Below, in pieces: positions 46,471-54,661 of a stretch of DNA of 64,000 nt. The translations under genes were made by a program, and so were the position numbers. This DNA is from Oleiphilus messinensis (GTDB taxonomy: Bacteria; Pseudomonadota; Gammaproteobacteria; Pseudomonadales; Oleiphilaceae), in NCBI RefSeq assembly GCF_002162375.1, contig NZ_CP021425.1, positions 4,729,001-4,793,000 on the forward strand, written 5' to 3'. Every line of letters starts with the position of its first letter. Positions within the stretch are counted from its first letter, which is position 1. A model generated the notes under the pieces. The model made no database searches and was not told the origin of the DNA. It worked only from the letters and a program-made list of their open reading frames with translations.

Positions 46471-47784
46471 CTACTGTACCGGAAAGACAAACTCACCTGC
46501 AACGGGATAGTGATCAGATAAATCCCAGGTTCCCCAGTGTTGGCTGGTTTGACTACGGGGCACCAACAACCCATTGGTCGCGAACAAGGGCTGCAGATGA
46601 TCCTTGGAATACAAGACGTAGTCCAGGTATTCTGTATACTGATCATCCGCAAACACATTTACCGGTCCCGCGTAAGAGTGTGCATACTCACCAACGGCTG
46701 TCGGTTCTTCAGCGTTCAACAACTCCAGGAAGAAAAAATGCTCTTCTGGAAAGTGGATCTTATCAACATTGAAGTCACCCGCTAAAATGACCGGTTCAGA
46801 CTCGGGTATATTCTTGCTTTCAATCAAGGTTTGCAGTTGTGCCAATTGAGTAAAGCGAATAGTAATATCTTCCTGGCTTGTATAGGCATGGGTATGCGTT
46901 CCGAACAGATTCAGCATTTGGCCCTGTTTATTGATCTTTGCATAGTTTATGCCCTTGGAGGCAAGACACCCGTCTGCTCTGCAGGCTTCATACACCTCTG
47001 TGTCCTCTTCCACAATGGGCCACTTGCTGGCAATAAAAGAACCGCCCGTCAGAATTTTACCGAATTTAAATGGGACAGAGGTGATGTAGGGGTATTCCTT
47101 TTGAATCTTGGCGCGAAAAATAGCGGCCAGAATCGGATCAAAAACTTCCTGGAATACAACAGCATCATACCCGGTAACATATTCTGCAATGGTATCCAGT
47201 CTATTGGCGGTATTTTTAGCCTCAATTCCAGGCAACAACGCCCAGGTATTGTAGCTTAATATCTTGAAGTGATTCGCTTGCGCTGCAGACTCAACAGGTT
47301 GCCAGTTATTACCAATCACATAATGAATATCATCACCGGACACCCGAGCATACTGGGATCGGAATGCCAGCTCCGAAGGTTTTCCATCGAAATCCTGGGC
47401 TATTCGGTGAATATCCCGATCATAATGCCAGGGATCATTTTCCGCGGACAACCACATCTTGCTGAAAGTCATCGTACCCACGAGTTTTTGGCGCATCACA
47501 AACTCACTAAACGCACCTGTTGCAGTCGTCGTAAAAAAATACTCCCTGCCCCATTTAATTCCTTCATCCCGGTTAAACCGTAAAAATTTTACCGTCGCCA
47601 ATGGCGGTACAGTCGACGCCAATTGATCCCACTGATCGCCTTGGACAATATTATCATGCCCGGTTTGCCGGGTGTCTAATGTCAGCGTTTCCATCGTGCT
47701 GTTGGTGACATAAACGTACGACTCAGCGTAAGCAAAGCACGTCCAGAATGACAGCAACAGCAATAACGATTGATTAAGTCTCAT
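46471..47784 (-). CDS. Secreted sphingomyelinase-like phosphodiesterase
   Basis: A 437-residue secreted protein with a signal peptide (LLLLLSFWTCFAYAES). Residues about 160-435 form an endonuclease/exonuclease/phosphatase domain with the neutral-sphingomyelinase signatures: LSYNTWALLPG, VVFQEVFDP, GGSFIASKWPI, FGTHTHAYTS, VILAGDFNVDKI, DYVLYSKDH and the catalytic histidine in LSDHYPVAGEF. The N-terminal 150 residues form an extra beta-rich domain. It likely cleaves sphingomyelin or related phospholipids outside the cell. Use as a phosphate or choline scavenger and use as a toxin are both possible. Confidence 0.85.
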   Translation of the reverse strand: MRLNQSLLLLLSFWTCFAYAESYVYVTNSTMETLTLDTRQTGHDNIVQGDQWDQLASTVPPLATVKFLRFNRDEGIKWGREYFFTTTATGAFSEFVMRQKLVGTMTFSKMWLSAENDPWHYDRDIHRIAQDFDGKPSELAFRSQYARVSGDDIHYVIGNNWQPVESAAQANHFKILSYNTWALLPGIEAKNTANRLDTIAEYVTGYDAVVFQEVFDPILAAIFRAKIQKEYPYITSVPFKFGKILTGGSFIASKWPIVEEDTEVYEACRADGCLASKGINYAKINKQGQMLNLFGTHTHAYTSQEDITIRFTQLAQLQTLIESKNIPESEPVILAGDFNVDKIHFPEEHFFFLELLNAEEPTAVGEYAHSYAGPVNVFADDQYTEYLDYVLYSKDHLQPLFATNGLLVPRSQTSQHWGTWDLSDHYPVAGEFVFPVQ

Positions 47785-48057
47785 GTTCAGGCCTCATTTT
47801 TTAAGTCGTTATTGTTTTAAATTGATTTAAAACGCGCATGATAGTCTTCACAGAGGAGCCTGAGTGAGGACAGAAAAAGACAGTTTCATTCACCAATTGA
47901 ACCTTTGTGACGCATTTGTCATTTAACGACAATACTAATCGCTCCGAATTCAAGATGCAGGTAGCGTGCGCCCGGACGCCTAACTGAACAAAAATCACAC
48001 ACTCAAAAATTCAGTCTATACTCTTAAGGCAACAATAAAATAACAGGGATAGAGCAC

Positions 48058-49155
48058 ATGAAAACGATCCTGCTTGTGGATGATGATCCGGAAATCAGAG
48101 AAACCATTGCAGAACTACTTAATGATGAATATCGGGTTATCGGCAAAGCTTCAGGCGACGAAGCCCTCAGTGAGGCAAACACAAACCAAGGCATTGATAT
48201 TTTTCTTCTGGATGTCAATTTGCCAGGCATCTCCGGGTATGAATTATGCCGGATGCTGAAAGAGAAACCGGCATTTGAGTACAGCGCCTTTATTTTTCTT
48301 TCCGGAATGGGGGGGGATGATGATATCGTCGAAGGTTTCGAAGTCGGCGGTGATGATTATATAGTCAAACCTGTACGGAGTCGGGAACTGATCGCCAAAC
48401 TCCAATCCATCTGCACACTTAAAGAACGCACTCGCAGGGCACAAGACGATGCACAAATGGCGCAAAAAGTAGCCTTTAATGCGATGTCTGATTCCAGCCA
48501 GCTGGGTCGTGTTATTGAATTTTTGACCGAAGTTTCCGTAGCGGAAAGCACCGATGCATTAATGCACAGTTTATTCAGAACACTGGATTCTTTGGGCCTA
48601 AACTGCGAAATTCAGGTTCGCATGCCTGCCGAAACATTCACTTGTACCCCCTATGATATTTCTTCACCGCTGGTTGCCAAATTGATCGATCAAGCCTGGC
48701 AGCACGGACGGATTATAGATTTTCACCAGCGAACGCTGTACAACGCACCGCATATCTCGATCCTGGTAAAGAATATGCCGCTCGACAATCCGGATGAATA
48801 CGGTCGGCTGAAGGACACACTTGCATCACTGGTGGTGGGTGCAGACACACGCCTCAAATCGTTGATGAACGAAAGCATCATCCGGCGTAGTAGCGATAAA
48901 ATTGAAGCGTTAATGGGTGAAATCAAGGACAATGTCAGTCAGCAAAGCCAAAAAGCCCATCAACTGATGAATGATCTTTTTAACGATATGCGGGAAACCA
49001 TGATTGTGACCGCGTTATCAGAAGAACAAGAAGATTATATCTTGAGTATGCTCGATACACACATCAAAGCGCTCGTGCAACTCGTAATGGATGGAGAGGC
49101 GGTCAATTCACAGTTACGTGAACTGTTCGAACTTATTCAACAATCCGAAAATTAA
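48058..49155 (+). CDS. Response regulator with receiver and unknown output domain
   Basis: A 365-residue protein. Residues 1-120 form a receiver (LVDDDPEIRE, phosphoacceptor in FLLDVNLPGISG, K in YIVKPV). The remaining 245 residues contain no GGDEF, EAL, HD or DNA-binding motif I recognise; part resembles a GAF-like sheet (FTCTPYDISSPLVAKLIDQAW), followed by long helices (KIEALMGEIKDNVSQQSQKAHQLMNDLFNDMRETM). It stands alone, with no kinase beside it. The output mechanism is unknown. Confidence 0.85.
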   Translation: MKTILLVDDDPEIRETIAELLNDEYRVIGKASGDEALSEANTNQGIDIFLLDVNLPGISGYELCRMLKEKPAFEYSAFIFLSGMGGDDDIVEGFEVGGDDYIVKPVRSRELIAKLQSICTLKERTRRAQDDAQMAQKVAFNAMSDSSQLGRVIEFLTEVSVAESTDALMHSLFRTLDSLGLNCEIQVRMPAETFTCTPYDISSPLVAKLIDQAWQHGRIIDFHQRTLYNAPHISILVKNMPLDNPDEYGRLKDTLASLVVGADTRLKSLMNESIIRRSSDKIEALMGEIKDNVSQQSQKAHQLMNDLFNDMRETMIVTALSEEQEDYILSMLDTHIKALVQLVMDGEAVNSQLRELFELIQQSEN

Positions 49156-49178
49156 CGATCAGGTTTGATTTTCCAGCA

Positions 49179-49207
49179 GCGCGAGCATCGCAAATTGCGG
49201 CTCGCGC
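49179..49207. terminator. Hairpin between convergent genes
   Basis: GCGCGAGC (49179-49186) pairs with GCTCGCGC (49200-49207), and the loop can extend pairing through CGCAA/TTGCG. It probably terminates the response-regulator gene and the convergent DUF4124 gene. Confidence 0.6.
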
Positions 49208-49214
49208 ATCGCGC

Positions 49215-49946
49215 TTAGTATCGCTCAAGCTTTCTGGATTCTTGTCGAATCATGCGCTCTAATCTGCGAATATCCGCACGGTATTCTCTGCTGCACTCTT
49301 GCCACCGGGAACGCAAGTATGCATTTTGGGAATCTGACGGATTATATTCGGGCTCTTGACCACAATGGTGAGCGCGTTTCAGCTCAATATCCCGGAGGTT
49401 CTGCTGCAATCGTCCCATTTCGTTTTGGGCATCAATTCGGGAATCCACTGAAGCCCGGTGCTGGGATTTTGCCCAGCTTATGGCACAACGCAAATCTCGT
49501 AATTCCTGACCGATCTCCTGGCTACCCTCAACCATAGACTGCGACCGGCTACTGCTGCTGCCATAATACCCTGAATACTTGGCAGACTGGGTATAGCTCG
49601 CCTGCTTATTCTGAAGACGCTGCTCTTTATACTCAAGCTGCCGCTCCCAACTCTCCAGGCGATTGGATACGTCTGCATAAAAATAATCGCCACGCTTCTC
49701 TTCAGAGGGCAGCGCGATATCCCCACAATATTTTACCAGCCCTTTGACAGAGATCGCGGTTTCACCCTGACCTCTGGTTTTTTTCTCTTCAACCTGAGTA
49801 CCTTCAGTGGTTTCCTGTGGTGAGGGAGGGAACTGACTGAAGGTAACGTTGCCATCTTTATCAACAATTTTATAAAGCTTTCCGCCATGGCTCAAAGGGG
49901 AAAGCGTGAGCGCCAGAATAGCGGCGCATAGTATTGGACGATTCAT
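49215..49946 (-). CDS. DUF4124 domain protein, secreted
   Basis: A 243-residue exported protein: signal peptide (ILALTLSPLSHGG), then the DUF4124 motif GKLYKIVDKDGNVTFSQFPP, which resembles a short beta-sheet domain common in gammaproteobacterial periplasmic proteins. The rest is charged coiled coil (LESWERQLEYKEQRLQNKQ; RRLERMIRQESRKLERY). Its function is unknown; an envelope role is likely. Confidence 0.85.
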   Translation of the reverse strand: MNRPILCAAILALTLSPLSHGGKLYKIVDKDGNVTFSQFPPSPQETTEGTQVEEKKTRGQGETAISVKGLVKYCGDIALPSEEKRGDYFYADVSNRLESWERQLEYKEQRLQNKQASYTQSAKYSGYYGSSSSRSQSMVEGSQEIGQELRDLRCAISWAKSQHRASVDSRIDAQNEMGRLQQNLRDIELKRAHHCGQEPEYNPSDSQNAYLRSRWQECSREYRADIRRLERMIRQESRKLERY

Positions 49947-50102
49947 TGCTTTATATCTCTGACTATTCCGTTATCTGTATCATCATGGGACCATTCCACA
50001 TGAATGTTGACCAGAAAAAACTGACTCCTGGACAGATTATAGTTCAAGATAGAAAGAGACGTTATGATTGAACTGTAAACTCCTGTTAATACGATAGATC
50101 GA

Positions 50103-50906
50103 TCAACTGACATACGGTGCCCGGCGCACCATCGTGAAAAAGCCCAATTTTTTCATCAATGCCATTCGAGAGTCGGGATGCAGCAAAATTTCCCGCTGAA
50201 AGGCGTCGATCAACTCCGCTTTAAACGCCAGACGGGGCCAGGCCTGCAGAACATGGTCCCGGCAGCGCTTATCGATTTCGTTCAATCTGGCTCCGAGTAC
50301 ATCACATGCTGTACCCGCATTTAGATAGTGCGCTTCCCAACCTTGCTCGGTACCACTAACTTCAGGATTGATATGCAACGTAATCGCATTATTGATGATT
50401 TCAACCTTTGCGGGATCATAAACCTTCTGTGCGAAAAAGCGCTCGGATGCGGCAACACTATCCAAGGTAAAGCATCCGGTAGCACCGCACTGGCCGTGGT
50501 ATTGATCGGTAATCCCCATATCGTGCCACAGACAACTGAGATAAAACGCTTCTTCATCCAGTTCATGCTGCGCCTGCAAGCGCATCAACGTGGCCCAGAA
50601 AAATGCCCTAACACTATGATTAAAAAGCGCAGGCGTCGCAGTCGCGGACACATACGCTTGAGCCTCTTTTACAATTAGTGTGTCGGGAAAGGTAATCCGC
50701 TCAAGCTGCTCGATTGAAAGTCTCAGACTCGATTTCCCATCCCCTTTACCCGTTAACTGCTTTAGAAAAGGCAGATGATTGACCAAGCTTGCAGTCTGTT
50801 CAACCACCGCACCTCTCGCATACTGCCACTGCTCCCTGAAATTAATTCGCCCACCAGTCTGTTTGCCCCAAGCCAACGAGCCCATCGAGGGTGATTCTAT
50901 CGCCAT
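50103..50906 (-). CDS. HD-domain hydrolase (cyanamide-hydratase/HD family)
   Basis: A 267-residue cytoplasmic protein with an HD metal-binding core: NHSVRAFFWATLMRLQAQHELDEEAFYLSCLWHDMG. The second part (CGATGCFTLDSVAASERFF, ITLHINPEVSGTEQGWEAHYLNAGTACDVLG) resembles stand-alone HD proteins related to cyanamide hydratase. AGGAG eight bases upstream supports ATG 50906 over an earlier in-frame start at 50960. It is divergent from a GlxA-type regulator, which probably controls it. The substrate is unknown. Confidence 0.78.
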   Translation of the reverse strand: MAIESPSMGSLAWGKQTGGRINFREQWQYARGAVVEQTASLVNHLPFLKQLTGKGDGKSSLRLSIEQLERITFPDTLIVKEAQAYVSATATPALFNHSVRAFFWATLMRLQAQHELDEEAFYLSCLWHDMGITDQYHGQCGATGCFTLDSVAASERFFAQKVYDPAKVEIINNAITLHINPEVSGTEQGWEAHYLNAGTACDVLGARLNEIDKRCRDHVLQAWPRLAFKAELIDAFQREILLHPDSRMALMKKLGFFTMVRRAPYVS

Positions 50907-50979
50907 GATCTCTGCTCCTATCGATAATCCAAGTCCTCTCTCAGGCATTATGATACGCATTTAAGAGTTGCCGCTCGCC

Positions 50980-50993
50980 TGTCATATATGACA
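50980..50993. promoter_or_regulatory. Palindrome between the HD-hydrolase gene and its likely regulator
   Basis: TGTCATATATGACA is a perfect 14-base palindrome, 74 bases before the hydrolase start and 72 before the regulator start. A related half-site CATATGAGACAT lies at about 51005-51016. Candidate operator for the AraC/GlxA-type regulator. Confidence 0.55.
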
Positions 50994-51064
50994 TATTAAC
51001 TAGCCATATGAGACATAATTAAGCGTCTCCCCGTTCCGAACACGCATTCAGGTTGAGGCTTTTC

Positions 51065-52039
51065 ATGATTCGAGTTGCATTACTTGTACTCAACAATGGT
51101 CTGGTTTCCACCGTAACAGGGCCCCTCGAAATTCTCATGGGAGCCGGTACGGCCTATAACCAATTAACCGGCAAGCCTGTGAAACCAATTTTCAAAGTTA
51201 AGCTGGTCAGTATTGATGGCAAAAGCGTTCGAGGGCTGAGCGGCTTCGAATTCAACGTTCAGGATGCAATCAATAACACCCATGAATTCGACCTGATTCT
51301 GATCACTTCAGGGGGCGATAACATACCTACTTTGCTGAAAGAACATAAGCAGGCAATACCCTGGCTACGAAAACAATACGAACAAGGTGCAACACTGGCC
51401 TCAATCTGTTCAGGCAGCGCATTGCTGGCCGCCACGGGCTTACTGTGTGGCAAACAAGCCACAACACATTGGGGCTTGGTACAAACTTTCCGGCTACACT
51501 TTCCTGATGTGCGATTAACCCCGGAACACCTGATCGTCGAAGAAGACCGCCTGATCACCAGCGGCGGTGCCAGTGCCTGTAATGATTTGTCGCTGTACCT
51601 GATTGAAAAATACTACGACAAGAAAACAGCTATAGATTGCGCCAATGCATTTCTTCTGGATACGGGTCGACAATCGCAAACACAATTCTCTGCGTTATTA
51701 CATCAACGCGCCCATAACGACCCTGTAATTGCGGAAACTCAGGAAATCATGGAAAGCGATTATGCGAGCATCTTGAATCTGGATACTCTGGCTGCAAAAA
51801 TCTGCATGAGCCCGCGGAATTTCAAGCGACGCTTCAAAAATGCAACTGGCGAGCAACCCCTGAACTATTTACAGAAAGTCCGTATTGAAGCGGCCAAAAA
51901 CCTCATCAGCGACACCCGCAAGAATATTGAAGAGGTCAGTCTGGCGGTAGGGTATACCGACGCAACGCATTTCCGAATGCTATTCAAGCGTTATGCCGGA
52001 CTCTCCCCCACACAGTATCGAGCAAAATTCCGCACCTGA
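51065..52039 (+). CDS. GlxA-family AraC-type transcriptional regulator
   Basis: A 324-residue regulator. Residues 1-190 form a DJ-1/PfpI-like domain with the nucleophile-elbow cysteine in LASICSGSALLA. Residues about 215-320 form an AraC helix-turn-helix domain (LDTLAAKICMSPRNFKRRFKNATGEQPLNYLQKVRIEAAKNLI ... SLAVGYTDATHFRMLFKRYAGLSPTQYR). GAGG seven bases upstream of ATG 51065 supports this start. It is divergent from the HD-hydrolase gene. Regulators of this class usually activate adjacent catabolic genes in response to small amines or nitriles. Confidence 0.92.
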   Translation: MIRVALLVLNNGLVSTVTGPLEILMGAGTAYNQLTGKPVKPIFKVKLVSIDGKSVRGLSGFEFNVQDAINNTHEFDLILITSGGDNIPTLLKEHKQAIPWLRKQYEQGATLASICSGSALLAATGLLCGKQATTHWGLVQTFRLHFPDVRLTPEHLIVEEDRLITSGGASACNDLSLYLIEKYYDKKTAIDCANAFLLDTGRQSQTQFSALLHQRAHNDPVIAETQEIMESDYASILNLDTLAAKICMSPRNFKRRFKNATGEQPLNYLQKVRIEAAKNLISDTRKNIEEVSLAVGYTDATHFRMLFKRYAGLSPTQYRAKFRT

Positions 52040-52060
52040 CAGAACCATCACTGCAGGATA

Positions 52061-53059
52061 TCACTTCACGGATAACCATTCGGAACTTGAGCGTTTAAGC
52101 ACTTTACCGGCCTCATCTATACGATAACAATCAAAATCTTCAGCCAGTGATAGCCACCCGGAATAGCTGGACGTTGCTTCTTCTTGAATATGCCGGATTG
52201 ATTGCTCTGCATTGGGATTATTCAGATACCGGGAACTGAAATGGGTGAGAACCAAGTGGGGTAACTTCATTTTTTCCGCAAACCTGGCAATCAAACGGGC
52301 GCTGGAATGTTGTGGGCCGGGCCCCACTTTTTCAGCAATGGCTTGGGTGTAAGTCGATTCATGAATCAATAGCGATGCGTTTCGTAAAAAATCCCGGAGA
52401 CACTCCGGTGTATCATTATCTCCCGCCACGACCGCTCGAAGCGCGGCTGGAGGTGGCAACAGATAATCAGAACCCTGTATCGTACCCAGATCAGGTCGAT
52501 CTGGAATATTGACTGATTCTCCCCGACTCAACTGCCCCCAAACAGCCCCCTCGGGTATCCCCTGATTACGGAGCTTGACAACATCCAACCCAGGCCGAGT
52601 TGGAACCGTTTCATAACCATATGCATAGGAGGCAACACGGTGAGACAACATTGCCCTATCAACCCTGACCCAGGACAGATCCAACACTGAAACGGATTCG
52701 ACATCGATAAATTCAAGCTCAAAGGTCAGATAAAGCCCCGTGAACTGCATAACGGCATCGATAAAAAGCTTGATATCACGAGGCCCGATTAACATTAACT
52801 TTCGCTTACGTCCCTGCAACGAGGCAGAAGCCAGAAGACCTGGCAGTCCGTAACAATGATCACCATGAACATGGGTAATCAAAATCGCATCCAGCTGCTG
52901 CAACGACAGGGGTGTACGCAATAACTGATGCTGGGTGCCTTCGCCACAGTCCTGTAAGAGCCATTTTTTCGACTGGGTAAGTTTAATCGCAGTCGCCGAA
53001 ACATTGCGATAACGGGTGGGCACACCGGAAGAGGTTCCAAGCGTAATCAATTCGAGCAC
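52061..53059 (-). CDS. rnz: Ribonuclease Z
   Basis: A 332-residue metallo-beta-lactamase-fold nuclease that trims tRNA 3' ends or acts as a phosphodiesterase. The zinc ligands are visible in ITHVHGDHCYGLPG, the later aspartate in VVAGDN, and histidines in LIHESTYT and LVLTHFSSRY. The start MLELITLGTSSGVPTRYRN, with the ligand segment LLQDCGEGTQHQL, is typical of the ElaC/RNase Z group. Its 3' end is 21 bases from the convergent GlxA gene. Confidence 0.95.
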   Translation of the reverse strand: MLELITLGTSSGVPTRYRNVSATAIKLTQSKKWLLQDCGEGTQHQLLRTPLSLQQLDAILITHVHGDHCYGLPGLLASASLQGRKRKLMLIGPRDIKLFIDAVMQFTGLYLTFELEFIDVESVSVLDLSWVRVDRAMLSHRVASYAYGYETVPTRPGLDVVKLRNQGIPEGAVWGQLSRGESVNIPDRPDLGTIQGSDYLLPPPAALRAVVAGDNDTPECLRDFLRNASLLIHESTYTQAIAEKVGPGPQHSSARLIARFAEKMKLPHLVLTHFSSRYLNNPNAEQSIRHIQEEATSSYSGWLSLAEDFDCYRIDEAGKVLKRSSSEWLSVK

Positions 53060-53244
53060 TCTGATAGAATCCTTTGTCTGAGTTGAACAGGTGAATATTC
53101 GTCCGGGTAATTATCAATCGCCAAAGTAGCGGACAATGACGTCTAAATTCAACAATTGCCCATATAGTTGACAATCGCTTCGAAAACACTAATCCTTTTG
53201 CATTGCTTGAAATCACCTAATCTAATCATGGTAAAGGATTCGAC

Positions 53245-53976
53245 ATGAAAAAAGTATTCGCAGTTGTCACGGCAGGCGCATTATTCCAGTTAACAGGGTG
53301 CGTCAGTCAATCCACATACGATGACGCATTGAGTCAAAATCAATCCCTTGAAGCGCAGTTACAGGCGCAAACTGAAAACAACTCAAGTTTACGTAACACC
53401 CAGAAAGAGCTGACGGAAGAAATTGCGGCGCTACGGGAAAAACAGGAAATTTTACAAGCGAACAACGCATTGGCGGTTTCGGAAAAGGCAGCCTTGGAGG
53501 CAAAACTAACCGCCAAGGAAGACAGCATGTCGAACAAGCTGGCCGAGCTGCGCTCTACATTCTCCCAGGAGCTTGAAGAGAACTCGATCAAAATCGAAAT
53601 GCTGAGAAATGATATAAAAGTGGACCTTTCAGATGACATCCTTTACGCATCCGGACAGGCAGAACTGACCGAAAAAGGGAAAGAAGTGATCAAGAAAGTC
53701 GCCGCCCAACTGGCCAACTCGCCTTATATTATCCGGGTGATTGGCAATACTGATAACATTCCAATCACAGGGCGCCTGGCCAACCGCTACCCATCCAATT
53801 GGGATCTTGCCGCGGCACGCGCTGTAGGCGTTGTTCGTCTGTTGCAGTCCGAAGGTGTGGAGCCGGAAAAGGTTGAAGCCGTTTCCCGAGGGGAATATTA
53901 CCCGGTCGCAGAGAATGACTCCGACGAAGGACGAGCCAAAAACCGACGGACTGAAATATTACTTCGCGTTCAATAA
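53245..53976 (+). CDS. OmpA-like outer-membrane lipoprotein
   Basis: A 243-residue lipoprotein: signal peptide with lipobox LTGC at residue 19, a long coiled coil (about 30-110) rich in Glu, Lys and Ala, and a C-terminal OmpA-like peptidoglycan-binding domain (VIGNTDNIPITGRLANRYPSNWDLAAARAVGVVRLL ... GEYYPVAENDSDEGRAKNRRTEILL). It likely tethers the outer membrane to peptidoglycan. It is the last backbone gene before the AT-rich island. AAAGGA lies upstream of the ATG. Confidence 0.9.
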   Translation: MKKVFAVVTAGALFQLTGCVSQSTYDDALSQNQSLEAQLQAQTENNSSLRNTQKELTEEIAALREKQEILQANNALAVSEKAALEAKLTAKEDSMSNKLAELRSTFSQELEENSIKIEMLRNDIKVDLSDDILYASGQAELTEKGKEVIKKVAAQLANSPYIIRVIGNTDNIPITGRLANRYPSNWDLAAARAVGVVRLLQSEGVEPEKVEAVSRGEYYPVAENDSDEGRAKNRRTEILLRVQ

Positions 53977-54448
53977 CGGCGCACCGGGTAACACGAACGC
54001 AGCGTTTTCGGCGTATGTTTGTCACGTTAGCAAACAGCGCCGAAATTGCATCTCAATCATCAACGCAGCTCAACAATAACCCACTGCAACCGCAAACACT
54101 TCCCGGCGGGACTCAGCCAACCAACGCTGAATACCCTCAGAATCCAGCTACTGTAAACACCCGCTCGACTATCAATTTCGGAGTTAGGGAATTGAGATTT
54201 TATGACTCCAATGGTGACTTTGTAAATCTTCTGTCCATGTCTGTTGGCATGCTTCCTTTTCCTTGAGCTAAAAGCTGATACACTCATACCAGCTAAGAAC
54301 CAAGCAAATCAATAAAGTCTACCACTCTCATAAAATATGCGATACAACCACAATTCACATAGTATCAAGCATTGCCCTATGTACTCATTTGTACTATTTT
54401 GACGCCTGTGAATATTTATCCCCACTTTCATCATTATAAGAACATACT
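53977..54448. other. Gene-poor junction between backbone and defence island
   Basis: A 472-base stretch containing at most one short frame (54015-54266). The last 100 bases become AT-rich and carry a 10-base tandem near-repeat, GTACTCATTT-GTACTATTTT (54381-54400). This is a plausible left edge of the island. No integrase, tRNA or clear att repeats are visible here. Confidence 0.45.
54015..54266 (+). CDS. Small hypothetical protein (doubtful)
   Basis: An 83-residue frame in the backbone/island junction, rich in Asn, Gln, Thr and Pro (NNNPLQPQTLPGGTQPTNAEY), with a more ordered end, FGVRELRFYDSNGDFVNLLSMSV. No ribosome-binding site is evident. It could be a gene remnant or not coding at all. 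Confidence 0.25.
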   Translation: MFVTLANSAEIASQSSTQLNNNPLQPQTLPGGTQPTNAEYPQNPATVNTRSTINFGVRELRFYDSNGDFVNLLSMSVGMLPFP

Positions 54449-54661
54449 ATGACCGATGAAATTCTCACCATTAAAGAAGTCGCGAGCTACCTAAAGGTTA
54501 ACGACCGGACCGTCTACCGCCTGGCATCCAGTCAAAAAATACCGGCCTTTAAAGTAGGCAATGCATGGCGTTTCAAAAGGAAAGACCTTGAAGAGTGGAT
54601 AAATAATCAGCAAAACAGTGCTTCAGCGGAAGGAGGTGCTAGTGATGCAGATCATCGATAA
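54449..54661 (+). CDS. Excisionase-type HTH DNA-binding protein
   Basis: A 70-residue protein with a MerR-like/excisionase helix-turn-helix: ILTIKEVASYLKVNDRTVYRLASSQKIPAFKVGNAWRFKRKDLEEWI. Such proteins often head restriction or defence islands, as regulators or former excisionases. No integrase is present in the window. It overlaps the start of the helicase gene by 17 bases, so it is probably the first gene of the island operon and may regulate it. Confidence 0.85.
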   Translation: MTDEILTIKEVASYLKVNDRTVYRLASSQKIPAFKVGNAWRFKRKDLEEWINNQQNSASAEGGASDADHR

